Below are positions 44,470 through 55,928 of a stretch of DNA of 64,000 nucleotides, in pieces. The notes under the pieces are model-generated. The model saw only the letters and a list, made by a program, of their open reading frames with translations. It had not been told where the DNA came from and ran no database searches. The DNA lies in assembly GCA_010093685.1 (NCBI GenBank), contig MU006219.1, forward strand, positions 1,631,531 to 1,695,530, given 5' to 3'. The number at the start of each line of letters is the position of its first letter. Within the stretch, counting starts at the first letter, position 1. The DNA is from Ophiobolus disseminans (lineage: Eukaryota; Ascomycota; Dothideomycetes; Pleosporales; Phaeosphaeriaceae). A program made the position numbers and the translations under genes.

Positions 44470-45405
44470 GCCTGGCCATTCTGTGGTACAGCATCATGTC
44501 ATGGGTTGATCTGAAGATACTAGGAAAAGGCTTACTTGGACAAAAGCGCAGCTGGATGTGGAAGCATCTTGGGAACCATGGGACTTGGTATAGTCGGGCA
44601 ATGGGTCGAGATGTCTGACATCTAACGGCATGAATCATATACGTTGAATATCCCCTCCGCATGATATACATATATCTACCGTGACATGAGGGATCCATGC
44701 ATAAATCTCCGTGCCTTAACAGTATATGCAAACCCCGATATTCGTGCCAGTTGCGTAGCGTCCATTGTAGTGAATTGTGCGGCTTCTAGCTCTGTTGTTG
44801 GTACTCCCGTCATCAACTCGAGGTGTCTTGACGACCGTCATAGTACCGCAAACAGTACATGTCTCGATAGCCATCTGAAGTCATTTCAAACACCTCTACC
44901 CCACCATTATCCCCCCTTCTACAGTCTCTCCACTCGTGCTTTCACTCTCATCTGCGTTTGCCTTACGATAGCCTCCACCCTGTTCTCCTTTCACTCACGC
45001 ACGCACCACCTCAAACCGCCATTTCAAAATCCCCTGTTCCCTAGTCCTTCACCTACCGACTCACAATCATGTCTATATATACCATTTACTTGACAAATTC
45101 TCCAAGAAAGCCCCAAAGGTTCGTGCCCTAATAGTATGCATGCCCTGCTTCGGTCGAGTTAGGATTGCATCTTCAAAGGTGTTCTGGAGGGGGTTTCTTT
45201 TTGCTTGGTAATGTTCATGTCGGGAGAGGACTTGAGTTCGAATCTGCTTTTGCACAGAGGCATCTTTTTAGTTGAGGCACGAAGTGGAAACGAATGAGGT
45301 ATGAAAGTAGACTAGCAATTGTGTATTACTAGCACCACGAAGCGAAGTCTAGTAATGCTTCTGCCTGCCTGCATACCACCGACGACTTGTCGTAACCTCA
45401 TCCCT
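44470..45405. other. Convergent 3' region; nothing seen
   Basis: 940 bp between the ends of the CCCH gene (+) and the 45406 ORF (-). The frame 44686-45093 is low-complexity and pyrimidine-rich, without a domain. No RNA gene is evident. Confidence 0.5.
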
Positions 45406-47960
45406 TCAAATCTTCCCACCCCCAAACAACTTCCTGTTCTTCTTCATAAGCGCAGCAAGTTTCTTCTCCAGCACATCATGTTCCTTCTTCGCCGCATGCA
45501 TCGCACGCTCCGCCTCTTCTAAACTCATCACGCTACCTCTGCCATACCGACTCCCACCGCCGAACCCTTCAATCGCGCTCATCAAACCCTGGACATCTAC
45601 TCCACCCGCACCACCACCACCGCCGCCGCGTCCCAAGGTAATATTGCCGTTCGCATCAAGCCCGAATTCCTGCGACGATTGGAACCCCAGACCCGCGCCA
45701 ACGAGCGCTTCGAGACCTTGGACGAATACGCCGCCAAGTAGGTCCGCGGCCATCATGCCCATGCCATCGATTTCGGTGCTACCGACTGCGCCGCCTTCGA
45801 CGACGGCGCGGGCTGCTTTGGCGAATTTGCCGGCATTGACGGATATATTGGCTGTGCCTACGCCGGGCGCGCCGCCGACGGCGGCCATTTCGGGACGGGG
45901 CTGGTTGGGCGGAGGGTTATCGGTTTTGGGGAGGACGAATTGGTTGAGATATGAGCCTGCGTCAGCAGGAGTTTGGGACTGGGGTGGCGGGGGTAGGTGT
46001 TGGGCTTCCGCTGCGGTGCTGTGCAGGATGGGTTGGACGTCCATTTTGGGCATTTGTTGCGCGTTGTCGCCGAGCTTCTTGCCTGCTTCTTTGAGTGCGG
46101 TAGCGATGGCGGGAAGAGCATCCTTGGACTGCGTCTGTGTGGAAGTGGAAAGAGTGGTGGGGTGTGAGATGTGTTTGCGGGGGTGGAAGCGTGCCGGTCC
46201 TCTGATTTCTTCGATCTGTTTCTCCAGCCGCAAAGCCTTTTCTTCCAGCTCCTCGCTCAATCCCCAGAAAAATTTGCCGTTCGGTGTGATCAAAGTTCGA
46301 GAGTCGAGTCTGCCGTCGTGGCCGTTCAGGCGCACAGGCTTCTTCTTGGCTAATGCATCGAGATCTGCTTCCGAGAAATGTATTTTGAGATCTGGGGGGC
46401 CAGATAAGTCATTAGCCGGGATGTGCCGAGACGCATGCGTAAGCGACGATGACAATGGCTTGAAGAATTCAAGGGTTGAAGCAAGAAGCTCGCCCGTCCT
46501 TTGGAGGTCTGCCATTATTGATTGTGCGGTATGATCACGCTTGTCCTTCGCATCGGGCACATGGTCAGGCTCCGATGGTGCGGTTGCTGGGGCCTTTGTA
46601 GATTGGACTGGTTTAGGTGATGCGATGGGTGGGGAGGGGTGATCGTCTTCCATCATCCTAGCAGATTTTGGTGAGGCTGGCTGGCTCTTGTTGATCGCTG
46701 TTACTGCCTTGGGGACGGTTGCCGGCTTTTTCGTCTTCTTCTTGCGCCCAATAATGGGTGCCTGAACAACCTCCACGTCAGACTTGTTCTCTTCAATGGC
46801 CAGCTCTTCGTCGATCTGCCGTTTACGCTCCTGGCGATCTTTCTTGGCCTGAGATTTGGTCTTGTTTCGTACGGGGGCTGTTCCGACCTTGCTGCTGATG
46901 GGAGGGGGAGAGTTTGCTCTTGAGATGGAAGCCGACGTGACCGAAGAGGTGTCAAATGTCATTTCGCTCATGGGTGTACCTGGCGGATTTACAGAGGCAA
47001 TGCTTGCTTGCCGAGACCTCAACTTATCAATTGTCGAAACGGAAGGCAGATGTGGTGCAGGTGCTGCAGCAAGAGGTGGAGGTACCTCGCTTTTTGGTGT
47101 TGGGACGACACGCAGGGTCCTTGGTGCTACGGTACGCTTTATAGGAGACCCAGAGGCTACCACGGCAGGACTCGCAGGAACAGATGTTGCAGGTAAGGTG
47201 CGACTGCTCTTTGGTAAACCATCAGCCTGCTGGGAGTTTGTACCTGGTGACTGATCAATTTCTGATGCTTGGGTCGCAGCTTTTATGTCGAGCTTTCCTG
47301 GAGGTTGTCGTTTCGTAGGAGCGGGGGTAATAGGTGAGATTGGTACAGCGTCCTTGGGTTCTTTTTTGGCCTTTTTCTGGGGACTAGTTTCAGGGTTCTT
47401 CTTGTTACCCTTCGTTTTGATTGGCTCTTTTGGGACCACTTCCGGAGTTCCTTTTTTCTCGTCCTCCCTGGTTTTGAGCTTCTTCGGTGAAGATACGTCG
47501 TCTTTACCTTTCCTCGTAACAAGACTAGCATTTGGCGTTTTGGGGATAGTGGATACGCCAGTTGCCTTTGTCGGTGTTTCTGGCTGAGTCTTGGCTGAAA
47601 TGGTAGTACCTGGAGTGGTTTCTACCGACTGTCTTACCTTCTTGGCTTTACCAGGTGTACTCACTTGGAGTGGTGTTGCAGGTATAATGGGCACTGCAGG
47701 CATGATGGTCGACGATGTGGTCCGAGACATTGGTCTGGATGCGGGTCGCGATTTCGATTCTTCCACAATTGCTCGAGGTATAGCAGGAGCAGAAAAACCG
47801 GGCGGTATTGTCGGAGTAGCCCTGCGCGGCTGCATAAGAAACTGGCTGCTCATAGGTGCGTTCGGAATGCTGTGTGGAGCCTCGAGCTCGTGCTCTGCCT
47901 CGTTCACCAATGCGTCCACGTTGAAGGATGCCTGCTCATCTGCGCTGAACGATGTGTCAT
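45406..47960 (-). CDS. Large low-complexity protein or exon; 5' end unresolved
   Basis: The open frame has no in-frame ATG at its 5' end: the only ways in are an acceptor at 47961-47963 (GATCAG) or initiation at the internal Met at 47853 (MSSQFLMQPRR). The N-terminus reads DTSFSADEQASFNVDALVNE. Then come about 450 residues rich in Pro, Lys, Thr and Ser. An ordered C-terminal part follows (SIMADLQRTGELLASTLEFF, LITPNGKFFWGLSEELEEKA), then a Gly-rich segment and a final coiled coil (EEAERAMHAAKKEHDVLEKK). A possible first exon at 48091-47992 keeps frame but needs a 31-nt intron. It lies 577 bp behind NOT4 on the same strand and might be an extended NOT4 C-terminus. No domain is recognised. Confidence 0.7.
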
Positions 47961-48537
47961 CTGATCGCAAATGTCAGCCTTGCGATACAACCAAATTCTG
48001 CAATAACGGTGAGACGGTTTCGATCAGGGACAATTGCGGCGGTCGCCGGACGGACATAACGATGATGGCGCCGGTCAAACAGTATGTACATCAGGGTGCA
48101 AAGGTGGGTCTCTCGATCATCTTCGTCACATGAAGGGGCCAGGAAGTTTTTGAAAAAACCATCTCTCTATTAGACAGTAAGCATGCCGACTTAGATGCGG
48201 CAGGAAGGGAAGATTACGTACATGCGATGACCATGACGAAGACGATGAGAGAGCCGGCCAGGTCAACCGGCAAGCAGTATGATCCCACCAAGCATGACCG
48301 ACTAAAGAAAACAAAAAATCAAGGTATTGTAGTGCCATGCTGACATGCAAAGGCCAGCAATGTGTAATAGTGCCGACCCATTTGTAAACGCCAGGCATCC
48401 TAGTGTCGTGCACTGATTGGTGCCGATGCATCTGCTGTCAAAGTCCCAAACGCCATGCAACCATCGTTGAAAAGAAAAGTAGTAAAACAATGTGTCTGTC
48501 CAAGTGGCCGACAAGTATGTGAAAGAAGAGAAGGTGA
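47961..48537. other. Gap between NOT4 stop and the following ORF
   Basis: 577 bp. It contains a possible short first exon on the - strand (48091-47992) and otherwise no coding signal. If the two flanking ORFs are one gene, this is an intron; if not, it is a 3' UTR plus promoter. Confidence 0.45.
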
Positions 48538-51134
48538 CTACCATCGTCCGGCGCCGCCATAGTTGTTGTTTGCATAGAGGGAGGAAAACCCACTTTGACC
48601 TTGGCCATACAACGCCTGCCCAGCCATACCACCTTGATGGAGCCTTGCCTGTAAGATACTTGGGTCTTGGACATCTGCCAATCCACCACCTCCAGAAGAG
48701 GAAGTGTTAGCGTGTCTATGCTTTTTGCCCTTTTTCTTAGACTTCTGCGAACCAGAATCCTGGTAAGCGCCAGGCGAAGGTCCATAAGGATAGAGGCCAG
48801 GGGCAGGGGATGTGGAGGTCGTTGGGTTGTGGGCAAGGAAGGAAGGGAACATTGACTCACGCTTTACAGCATCAGCTACCCTCGCACCACTGTCCATGTT
48901 CCTACTACGGAGCAATTCCTGATACATGGCATCATTGTTGTTCCTACCAGCAGCGTTGGCGCCATAGCCTAGACCGCCAGTCGCAAATCCGTGACCCTGG
49001 CCGAACATGCTAGTCCCACCGACAGGTGGTGTTCCGGTGGGCTTCAGCCCAGGGGGTGGTCCTTGCACGTTGGCGAAGAATTGCCCGCCGAGGGATTGAT
49101 GCTGGGAGATCTGACCGAAGTGGTTGTTCTTGGGCATCATTGAGTTTTGCTGGCTCATTAGCTTCTGGTTCGCCACGGGCTGTACATTCGCAGAAGCGGA
49201 CGCGCTGTCGTTTGCAAAGCTGAAGCGAGAAGTTTGCCTTGTGTGGCCTGGTGCGTTTGCGCTGAGGCTGTGCTGCTGGGTCTGCATGTTCTGGGGGTTG
49301 GACAGCGGTCCGCTGGATTGCGCGTTTGACTTGAAGTTCGATAGGAGGAGCTGCTGCTGCTGCTGTGTCGTCATGCCTCGATTGCTCAACCCTAAGCTAC
49401 TGAAGTCTTCAGTCAGAGTGTTTTGTCCAAAAAGACCGCCCCCGAAGCCTTGCTGACCGGGTGGCGCGATAGCATGCTGATTCAGATGCCCTGTTACAGT
49501 GTCGTGCCCCTCTTCTGGCTCTCCACCTAGCTGCAGACTACCGCCCGCGGTTGCTTCATTGTCTTCGCGTTCGGGAGCTAGAGTTTGTTGTGTAGTGGGT
49601 TTGATTTCGGCCTCAGCTTCGCGTTGCAGGGCCAATTCTTGCTCCTTCTCTCTCATAGCGCGACGTTTCGCACCGCCGCGTGGGTCGATTAATAGCGGAA
49701 ACTCAACAATCGCCTTGAACTCTTCTTCTGTCAATGAGGCGCTAGAGAAAACCAGCTTGAAATCCGGTGAACATATGGTCTTGAGCAAGCTGCCTAGTAT
49801 GCTGCTGGTCGCATTTGATGGCTGGGGAGGGGGTGACTGGGCTGGCGGCGGGGTCGCAGATTTCGACGTCGGCGCTGACCTCTCCTTTTCCTTCCCCTTC
49901 GACTCCTTCTTCTCCTTCTCTTTCCCTTTCTTCTTAGACGGCTCCTCGGCTCTTGGTGCTTTGGCTACTTGCGCGGGTATAGCGTTTGTAACCAGCGGGC
50001 TTGGGTTCGAGGCAATAGTCGAACGGCTGTTGCGACGCTCTAGGACTGCTTTGTTCCCCCAACTTGCGTGCGCGGGCAGACCGGGCGCATCATGCGTCGA
50101 GCTTGACGTGTCGTTGCTGTCCTGTCGGTGCATGGGTGTGGAGGAAGCGGCGGCAGCCACCGGTGGGCCAGGATGAGCGGGCGGCGCGGCGCGAGAGGAT
50201 GTGGATTGGGCGGGCTGTTGGGTTTGGATCGAGTTCATCATGGACAAATCTTGGCGGGTAAAGCTGTCGTCGTCCTCGCCGGGTTCGTGCAAGAACATGC
50301 AGTTGCGGTTGTTGCACTGCTCGCCGCGCAGGTAGGCTGAACAGTATTTGGTAGTACCATATTGTGCTCTGATAAATGTAAGTATGTCAATGGTATGTCT
50401 CGGGAGGGTTCACTCACCTGAGCTGTCTATCACCGTTGGAAGAGCCATCGACAGCCTTGATACACTGCTCGGCATCTTCCTTACGAGCGAATGTCACATA
50501 GACACCCACCGACTGTTGATGTTGCGCATTCTCCCTGGCTTTGCTGACTACGATCTTGATAATCTTGCCGTATTGTCCGAAGTAGTCGGCGCCGCGTAAG
50601 GTTTCGAGTAGGCGGTCCTCGCGTATAGTCGGAGTCAGGCCAGTGACATATACAAGATTCTTCTGGACGACTCTGAGGCCAGCAAGATGCTTGCGACTGA
50701 GCGAGTCAGCTTCGGCCTTCTGTGCCTCCTTCTGCCGTATTTGCGCGTTCTTCTTGGCCTTGTGGGCGATCTGTTGCTTGTGCTTGGCCATCCTGTTCCA
50801 CGTCAGAGATGCTCAGGAGGGAAGGTGGAGGGGACCCACTCTTCCGGGGAGATGGTCTTCCACTCGATAGTGGAGTCATCGTACGGCCGTCGGCAGGCGG
50901 GACACAGCCCGTTCATTGTCGTCTTGATGTTGTTGTAGCAGAACTGGCAAATCTGGCGGACGGGTCAGCAGGGCGACTCGCGATGCGTGCATCCTTTTCT
51001 GGCAGGTGGCATACTTGGTAGCCGCAGGGACATGGCCGGAAGTTCCTGTCCGAGAGATCGAACTCCTCGACGCATAGCGGGCAGCACTCCTCCTCCTCAT
51101 CGTCGACGAACTGGTCCTGTTGTGGGCGAGACAT
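48538..51134 (-). CDS. NOT4: CCR4-NOT subunit 4, RING E3 ubiquitin ligase
   Basis: Exons 51134-51015, 50952-50840, 50792-50418 and 50368-48538 give 812 residues. The N-terminus carries the C4C4 RING (about 18-60: CCPLCVEEFDLSDRNF, CPCGYQICQFCYNNI, LCPACRRPYD). A linker helix (AKHKQQIAHKAKKNAQIRQK) leads to an RRM (about 110-200: KNLVYVTGLTPTIREDRLLE) and a CCCH finger (YCSAYLRGEQCNNRNCMFLH). This order is diagnostic of Not4. The rest is Gln/Asn/Gly/Pro-rich and disordered, with Lys/Glu runs. Not4 ubiquitinates stalled-ribosome and other targets and belongs to the CCR4-NOT mRNA decay complex. The C-terminus ends NNNYGGAGRW. It shares a 362-bp divergent promoter with the complex I subunit gene. 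Confidence 0.95.
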
Positions 51135-51496
51135 GTTGGGCGCTCGTGTGTGGTGTGGTTTAATGCGTCGGACGTGTCGGTGGCGCTCGCGCAGACGGCG
51201 GTTTGTCAAGTGAGGGGGCTCGGGGGGCACGAGGGTGGTGAGGCGGCACGGAAAAGGGCGCAAGGACAAATGAACGCCGGCCGTGAGAGAGAGAAGCAGA
51301 AAGGGATGCACTGGGGGTGATGGGGGTTCAGAGGCTGCACCTGCACATCGAGAGAGCTAGCGTCGAATCGGTCTCGCTGACATAACTAGCGCCACTCACT
51401 CGCTGTAGTCGATGCTCTGCGGTGTCGACGACATCATCAACACCCGGTCGCCCTTTCCTGCTGCACGCGCAGTCCACACCCCTCTCCACCCCTACA
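51135..51496. promoter_or_regulatory. Bidirectional promoter of NOT4 and complex I 30-kDa gene
   Basis: The two start codons are 362 bp apart and face outward. The interval shows no open frame of its own. No TATA box is evident on either strand. Confidence 0.5.
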
Positions 51497-52471
51497 ATGG
51501 CTATGCGGCTAGCTGTCGCCCGGCCATTGGGCGCCGTGGCCCGCTCCACGGGCTGTTCTCGCGCCGCCATGCGAACATTTGCCTCGACGGCACTCTGGGC
51601 GAAAGAGGTCGCGGGCGAGAGCAAGGACACGCCAAACATGCGGGTGCGCAGAATATATGGAGATAAACACGGGTGGGCTATGGCTGATGATCTGCGCAGT
51701 ACGCCCAACGCGACCCGTCCGGGCCTCTCAAAGCCCCCATCGTGAACCCAGCAGACAAGTACAAGGACAAAGCCGAGGGACTGCACAAATATGGACAGTA
51801 CCTCATGTCGTGTCTGCCCAAATACGTTCAGCAGTTCTCTGTCTGGAAAGACGAGCTGGTTATCTACATTCCACCCTCAGGCGTCATCCCCGTCTTCACC
51901 TTCCTCAAGTACCACACAGCCGCCGAGTACACTCAGATCTCCGACATCACAGCAGTAGACTACCCCACCAAGGACCAGCGATTTGAGGTTGTCTACAATA
52001 TGCTCAGCATCCGCCACAACTCGCGTCTGAGGGTCAAGACATATGCCGACGAGGCCACACCCGTACCGAGTCTTTGCGATCTGTACGACGGCGCAAACTG
52101 GTATGAGCGAGAGGTCTACGATCTTTTCGGTGTATTCTTCGTCGGACATCCGGATCTGAGGCGGATCATGACCGATTATGGTTTCGACGGCCATCCTCTG
52201 CGGAAGGACTTCCCCATGACTGGGTACACCGAGATTAGATATGACGAGGAGAAGAAGCGCATTGTCGTAGAGCCACTAGAGATGACGCAAGCCTTCCGAA
52301 ACTTCCGTGGCGGTTCATCAGCGTGGGAGCAGGTCGGCCCTGGAGACGACTTGAAGCCTGAAAACGTGAGTGCAACATGCTCACTGGGTCACAACATGAC
52401 TAACCAGCTCTCAGTTCAAATTGCCCACGCCCAAGCCAGAGCCTCCCAAAGAGGAAGAGAAGAAGAAATAG
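51497..52471 (+). CDS. NADH:ubiquinone oxidoreductase 30-kDa subunit (NDUFS3 homologue)
   Basis: Exons 51497-51643, 51700-52365 and 52415-52471 give 289 residues. A mitochondrial presequence (MAMRLAVARPLGAVARSTG...) precedes the first splice, which restores YAQRDPSGPLKAPIVNPADK. The complex I 30-kDa domain shows NMLSIRHNSRLRVKTY, LYDGANWYEREVYDLFGVFF, HPDLRRIMTDYGFDGHPLRK and DFPMTGYTEIRYDEEKKRI. The last exon adds a short Lys/Pro/Glu tail. The protein sits in the peripheral arm of respiratory complex I (30-kDa, NuoC-like). An alternative start 25 codons upstream would lengthen the presequence. Confidence 0.96.
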
Positions 52472-53195
52472 AGCCTTCAACGCGATTAAAGTGTATATAT
52501 CTGCGAATGAATGTACCTGTACAACAATCTCATGCTCGACTTTGCTGTGTAGACACTCCCGACACCTGCGTGCACTTCCGCATGACGACTTTCCGAACTA
52601 GATTACGATGTACAGGCTACGTGGGGCTCGAAGAGGTGACTCTTTCCTCAAAATGTAGTTGGAGTTCTATGTTTCTGCTGCTGACGTCGTGGCCGAATGG
52701 GAGCATAAACGCTGCTGCCAAGCCCTGTAGCTCACCTCGCATTCTACCGCCCAATCGAGGCAAGTGCATATAATGCATGCTCATGCTACGCCCACCTGTA
52801 AGTAGAGTACTAATCACGAATGCAGTGGTACCACACATCTGCAATTTCGAACTACCAAATGACGAAAACTCGCATTCCCCGCCAAGAACTGCACCCCGCT
52901 TTCTATTTGCATCACGACATGGCTGAACACTAGAGCGCAACAGCGCCAAAACACAGCACATGTCGGACCGAGATTCGCGAAGGCATAAGAAGATCTCGCA
53001 TTTCAGGTCTGGATTAATCATAAGCTAGCTGATCCTTCCGAACTTCTTCCTTTGAAACGACTTAGTACATCATAGGTACTTCACCTCACGTGCATCGTTC
53101 TTAGCACATATATAGTTCCACATCCCCTCATGTCAATCGTCACAACAATTAAATTTCTTGCTCTAGTCGTACTTACTACAATAACGCAAGCAACA
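52472..53195. other. Intergenic; nothing seen
   Basis: 720 bp between two + strand genes. It contains the 3' UTR of the complex I gene and the promoter of the next gene. Open frames here are extensions or shadows. Confidence 0.5.
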
Positions 53196-53914
53196 ATGTC
53201 GAAACCCAACGCAGTAATGACTACAAGCTCGCCCTTCAAACTCTCCGCCCCATCTGGCACAGACATATGTACGCAATCCCGGCGACACTCGCACCGAAAC
53301 CAATTAGCTAACCCCATACTCCCACCACAGGGCGCAAACCCCCCTCCCACAACGCTTTCAACGCGCCCACCTACCCCGCCAATCTCGAATCCCACCCCCT
53401 CAAATCTTTCTCCCGCGCCCGCCTAACCTTCACCCTGCCCCCCAGCTCCCAACTCCGCCAATACGACCAAGCCGGCCTTTTACTCCACTTCACCAAGCCG
53501 GGGCTCCCCGCCAACCAAACCAAGTGGATCAAAACCGGGATCGAATTCTACCTCGGCAAGCCGTACATCGCAACCGTCGGGTGCGACACCTGGGCCGATT
53601 GGAGTCTTGCGCCCGGTCCGGAGGGCGATGTTGTGGGTGCTACGATAGAGGCGAAGAGGGAGGAGGATGTGTTGGGCAGGAGTTTGTGGGTTTATTGGAT
53701 TGTGAGGGATGGGGAAGGGAAGGAGGTGGAGAGGCGCCCGTTGAGAGAGGTTAATTGGGCGTTTACGGGGGAGATGGAGGACGGGTGGAGTGTGGGTGTT
53801 GGGGCGTATGTTGCGCGGCCGACGAAGGTGGAGGGTGATGAGAGTGGGGGAAAGGAGAGGGAGCTTGTGGCGGAGTTTGGGGAGGGGGTTGAGATTGAGG
53901 TATTGGATTCTTAG
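53196..53914 (+). CDS. DUF1349-type concanavalin-like protein
   Basis: Exons 53196-53268 and 53331-53914, with a 62-bp intron (GTACGC...CACAG), give 218 residues. The splice produces SAPSGTDIWRKPPSHNAFNA. The fold has the pattern of DUF1349 / YesU-like jelly rolls: YDQAGLLLHFTKPG, WIKTGIEFYLGKPYIATVGC, DTWADWSL and REVNWAFTGEMEDGWSVGVG. The first Met (53196) or the Met at 53220 could be used; no signal peptide is clear from either. Homologues are small cytosolic proteins of uncertain function. Codon use becomes G-rich in the second half. Confidence 0.85.
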
Positions 53915-54077
53915 GGGTGTGGTATGCGTGTGTGTGTAGATTAGGAAGTTAAATTTCTACGAAATCCATACAGCCCTGTGTCCTCATCTCAAACCAACCA
54001 AATCGCATCTTTCTCCAAAGCAACGCACCACCCCATCTCTCACCACCCAAGCCACCCTCCATTCCCCCCACCCCATC

Positions 54078-55289
54078 CTACCAATCCGTCCTCTTGCTAT
54101 AATAAAAATTACTAAACACCTTCGTCTGCAAATGCTCCCCATACGTGCTCCCCGCATGCATCTCCTTCCCCCCACTCCTTTGTACACACTTCGCCAATGG
54201 CTTGACCATAGCCTCGAAGTTCGGCTCGTAGAAAAACGGCACCGATACGCGCGCCGCCTCACCACGATGTATAACGCGATGCAACGTACTCTTCCACAGC
54301 CCGTTGGTCCAGCGCTCAATCATGTCGCCAATGTTGACGACAAAAGCGCCAGGCACAGGGTCCGCGGCGAGCCACGTCCCGTCTTTGAGCCGGACGTGTA
54401 GAGCGCCTGGCGTGGCGTCTGTGTGGAGCAGTGTTACACAGCCGTAGTCTGTGTGGGCGCCGCAGGAGAAAGATTCTGCATCTGCTTCTGACTCCGACTT
54501 TCCCGACGTGGAAGCTGTCGTTGAATGAGGAGTGTGTGTAGCAGCGAGGGGCGGGTAATTAATCATACGCATCACCCAAAACGAGTCCTCGCAATTCCTC
54601 ACGAAAATATTTTCATCCTGTGTCGCTTTATTCGCGCCGGCAATGGGCGCGCCTAGCTCGAGTGCGGCGCCCATGGCGTGCACGAGGGCTTTGCCGATGC
54701 GCTGGACGCGGGAGATGTAGTCTGTATACACTGGTGTCAAATTTTGTGGTACAGCCGGCCAGAGATTGGGGCCCTGGAGAGTCTTGACGCGGCCGTCTTT
54801 GAGATCTTTCTTATCCGCCGGCCACTCGCGGTACCAATCAACAGCTTCTTGCATATCTTGCAAACCGCCCGTAACGTTCTCCCCTAGGCCCTGGTAACCT
54901 CGGGCGCCGTCTCCGCCTTCAGGGCCGCCGGCGTCGAAGCGCTTGATTTTGTTTTTCTCCTCGAGGGGCAGGGCGAAGAAGTCTCGGGCTAGGGATATTA
55001 CTTGATCGAGAATCGGGACGGGGATGCCGTGTCCGGTGAGGTAAAAGAAGCCGTAGTTGACACATGCGGCATTGATGGCTTTGGCTGTGGTTTGGCGTGA
55101 CTCTTCGGTCGATTCGGCGTCTAGATATGCTGAGATGTCGATGATGGGGAGGCCTTCGTTATGCGCGGTTGCGATGGGTTTCTCGTATCGTCCACCTTGA
55201 TCCGGCGTGGGGTTGAGAAATGGGCTTGAATTTCCACCTCCTGCAAGTCTTGAGCGGTACGCATCCAGCGTGGCTTCCACTTCAGACAT
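54078..55289 (-). CDS. 2-oxoglutarate/Fe(II) dioxygenase, isopenicillin N synthase-like
   Basis: 403 residues in one exon. The N-terminal DIOX_N region is present (LPIIDISAYLD, VNYGFFYLTGHGIPVPILD, ARDFFALPLEEKNKI). The catalytic domain shows the iron ligands His-x-Asp in CGAHTDYGCVTLLHTD (about 277-279) and the distal His in WKSTLHRVIHR (about 334), plus the 2OG-binding Arg in ARVSVPFFYEPN. A Ser/Thr-rich insertion (about 253-270) lies before the HxD loop. It oxidises a small molecule using 2OG and O2. No partner biosynthetic genes are nearby, so the substrate is unknown. Confidence 0.92.
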   Translation of the reverse strand: MSEVEATLDAYRSRLAGGGNSSPFLNPTPDQGGRYEKPIATAHNEGLPIIDISAYLDAESTEESRQTTAKAINAACVNYGFFYLTGHGIPVPILDQVISLARDFFALPLEEKNKIKRFDAGGPEGGDGARGYQGLGENVTGGLQDMQEAVDWYREWPADKKDLKDGRVKTLQGPNLWPAVPQNLTPVYTDYISRVQRIGKALVHAMGAALELGAPIAGANKATQDENIFVRNCEDSFWVMRMINYPPLAATHTPHSTTASTSGKSESEADAESFSCGAHTDYGCVTLLHTDATPGALHVRLKDGTWLAADPVPGAFVVNIGDMIERWTNGLWKSTLHRVIHRGEAARVSVPFFYEPNFEAMVKPLAKCVQRSGGKEMHAGSTYGEHLQTKVFSNFYYSKRTDW

Positions 55290-55928
55290 GTCCCTGTTCG
55301 TTGATTCTTGAATAGTATTGACCAGATTACAAAGTTAAAGTTGTTGGTCAAGTTCTTTGAGGGTGGTTGTGAAATGTTGACACTCAAGTGGCAAATGTAG
55401 ACTCAGGTGAAATTCCTAGACTTGATACTTTGATCTTGGAAAACTCAGGCGAGGGCCTTGTTTGTGTTATCTGTTTGCTGGAACGAATCTCGAAATTGTT
55501 TGAGGTGGTGACAGAGCGAACGAATGCTAAGTTAGGAGGGGTTGAACTAGGAAGAGCCCGGTTGCAACTGCCGAAACGAGACTAAATCGGCTACCGTAAG
55601 TAAGAACGTCTGTCCACGGGTCTATCACAGACTCGTTCGATCTTTTCACGCCCTATGAGAACCTTCAAGGTGTGTATGAGAATCGAGCCTTGGGCTCCCG
55701 CTTTTTAGGCACTTCACTCAGACAACCTAGGCATTGGGAAACACAGCTTCTATCCTTACACTCATACTCGATTCATGCATTCGTTAAGCTCTGAGAAGAT
55801 GATCTATCTAGTAGCCATGCTGGCTTTTGGTATTGTGAATTATGCCAGAACAGAACGGACGCTTCCACATTACTCATTTTGCACGCTGGTGAGTTGCAAA
55901 CTACGAGCATCTGCCAACAGAAAACACT
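55290..55928. other. Intergenic; nothing seen
   Basis: 640 bp holding the promoter of the oxygenase and the 3' flank of the next gene, both on the - strand. The frame 55388-55585 has no family character. Confidence 0.5.

Noticed and set aside
47961..47991. 31-nt intron joining a first exon (48091-47992) to the 45406 ORF
   Set aside because: Phase and branch site fit, but 31 nt is below the size of every other intron in the window; kept only as a possibility.
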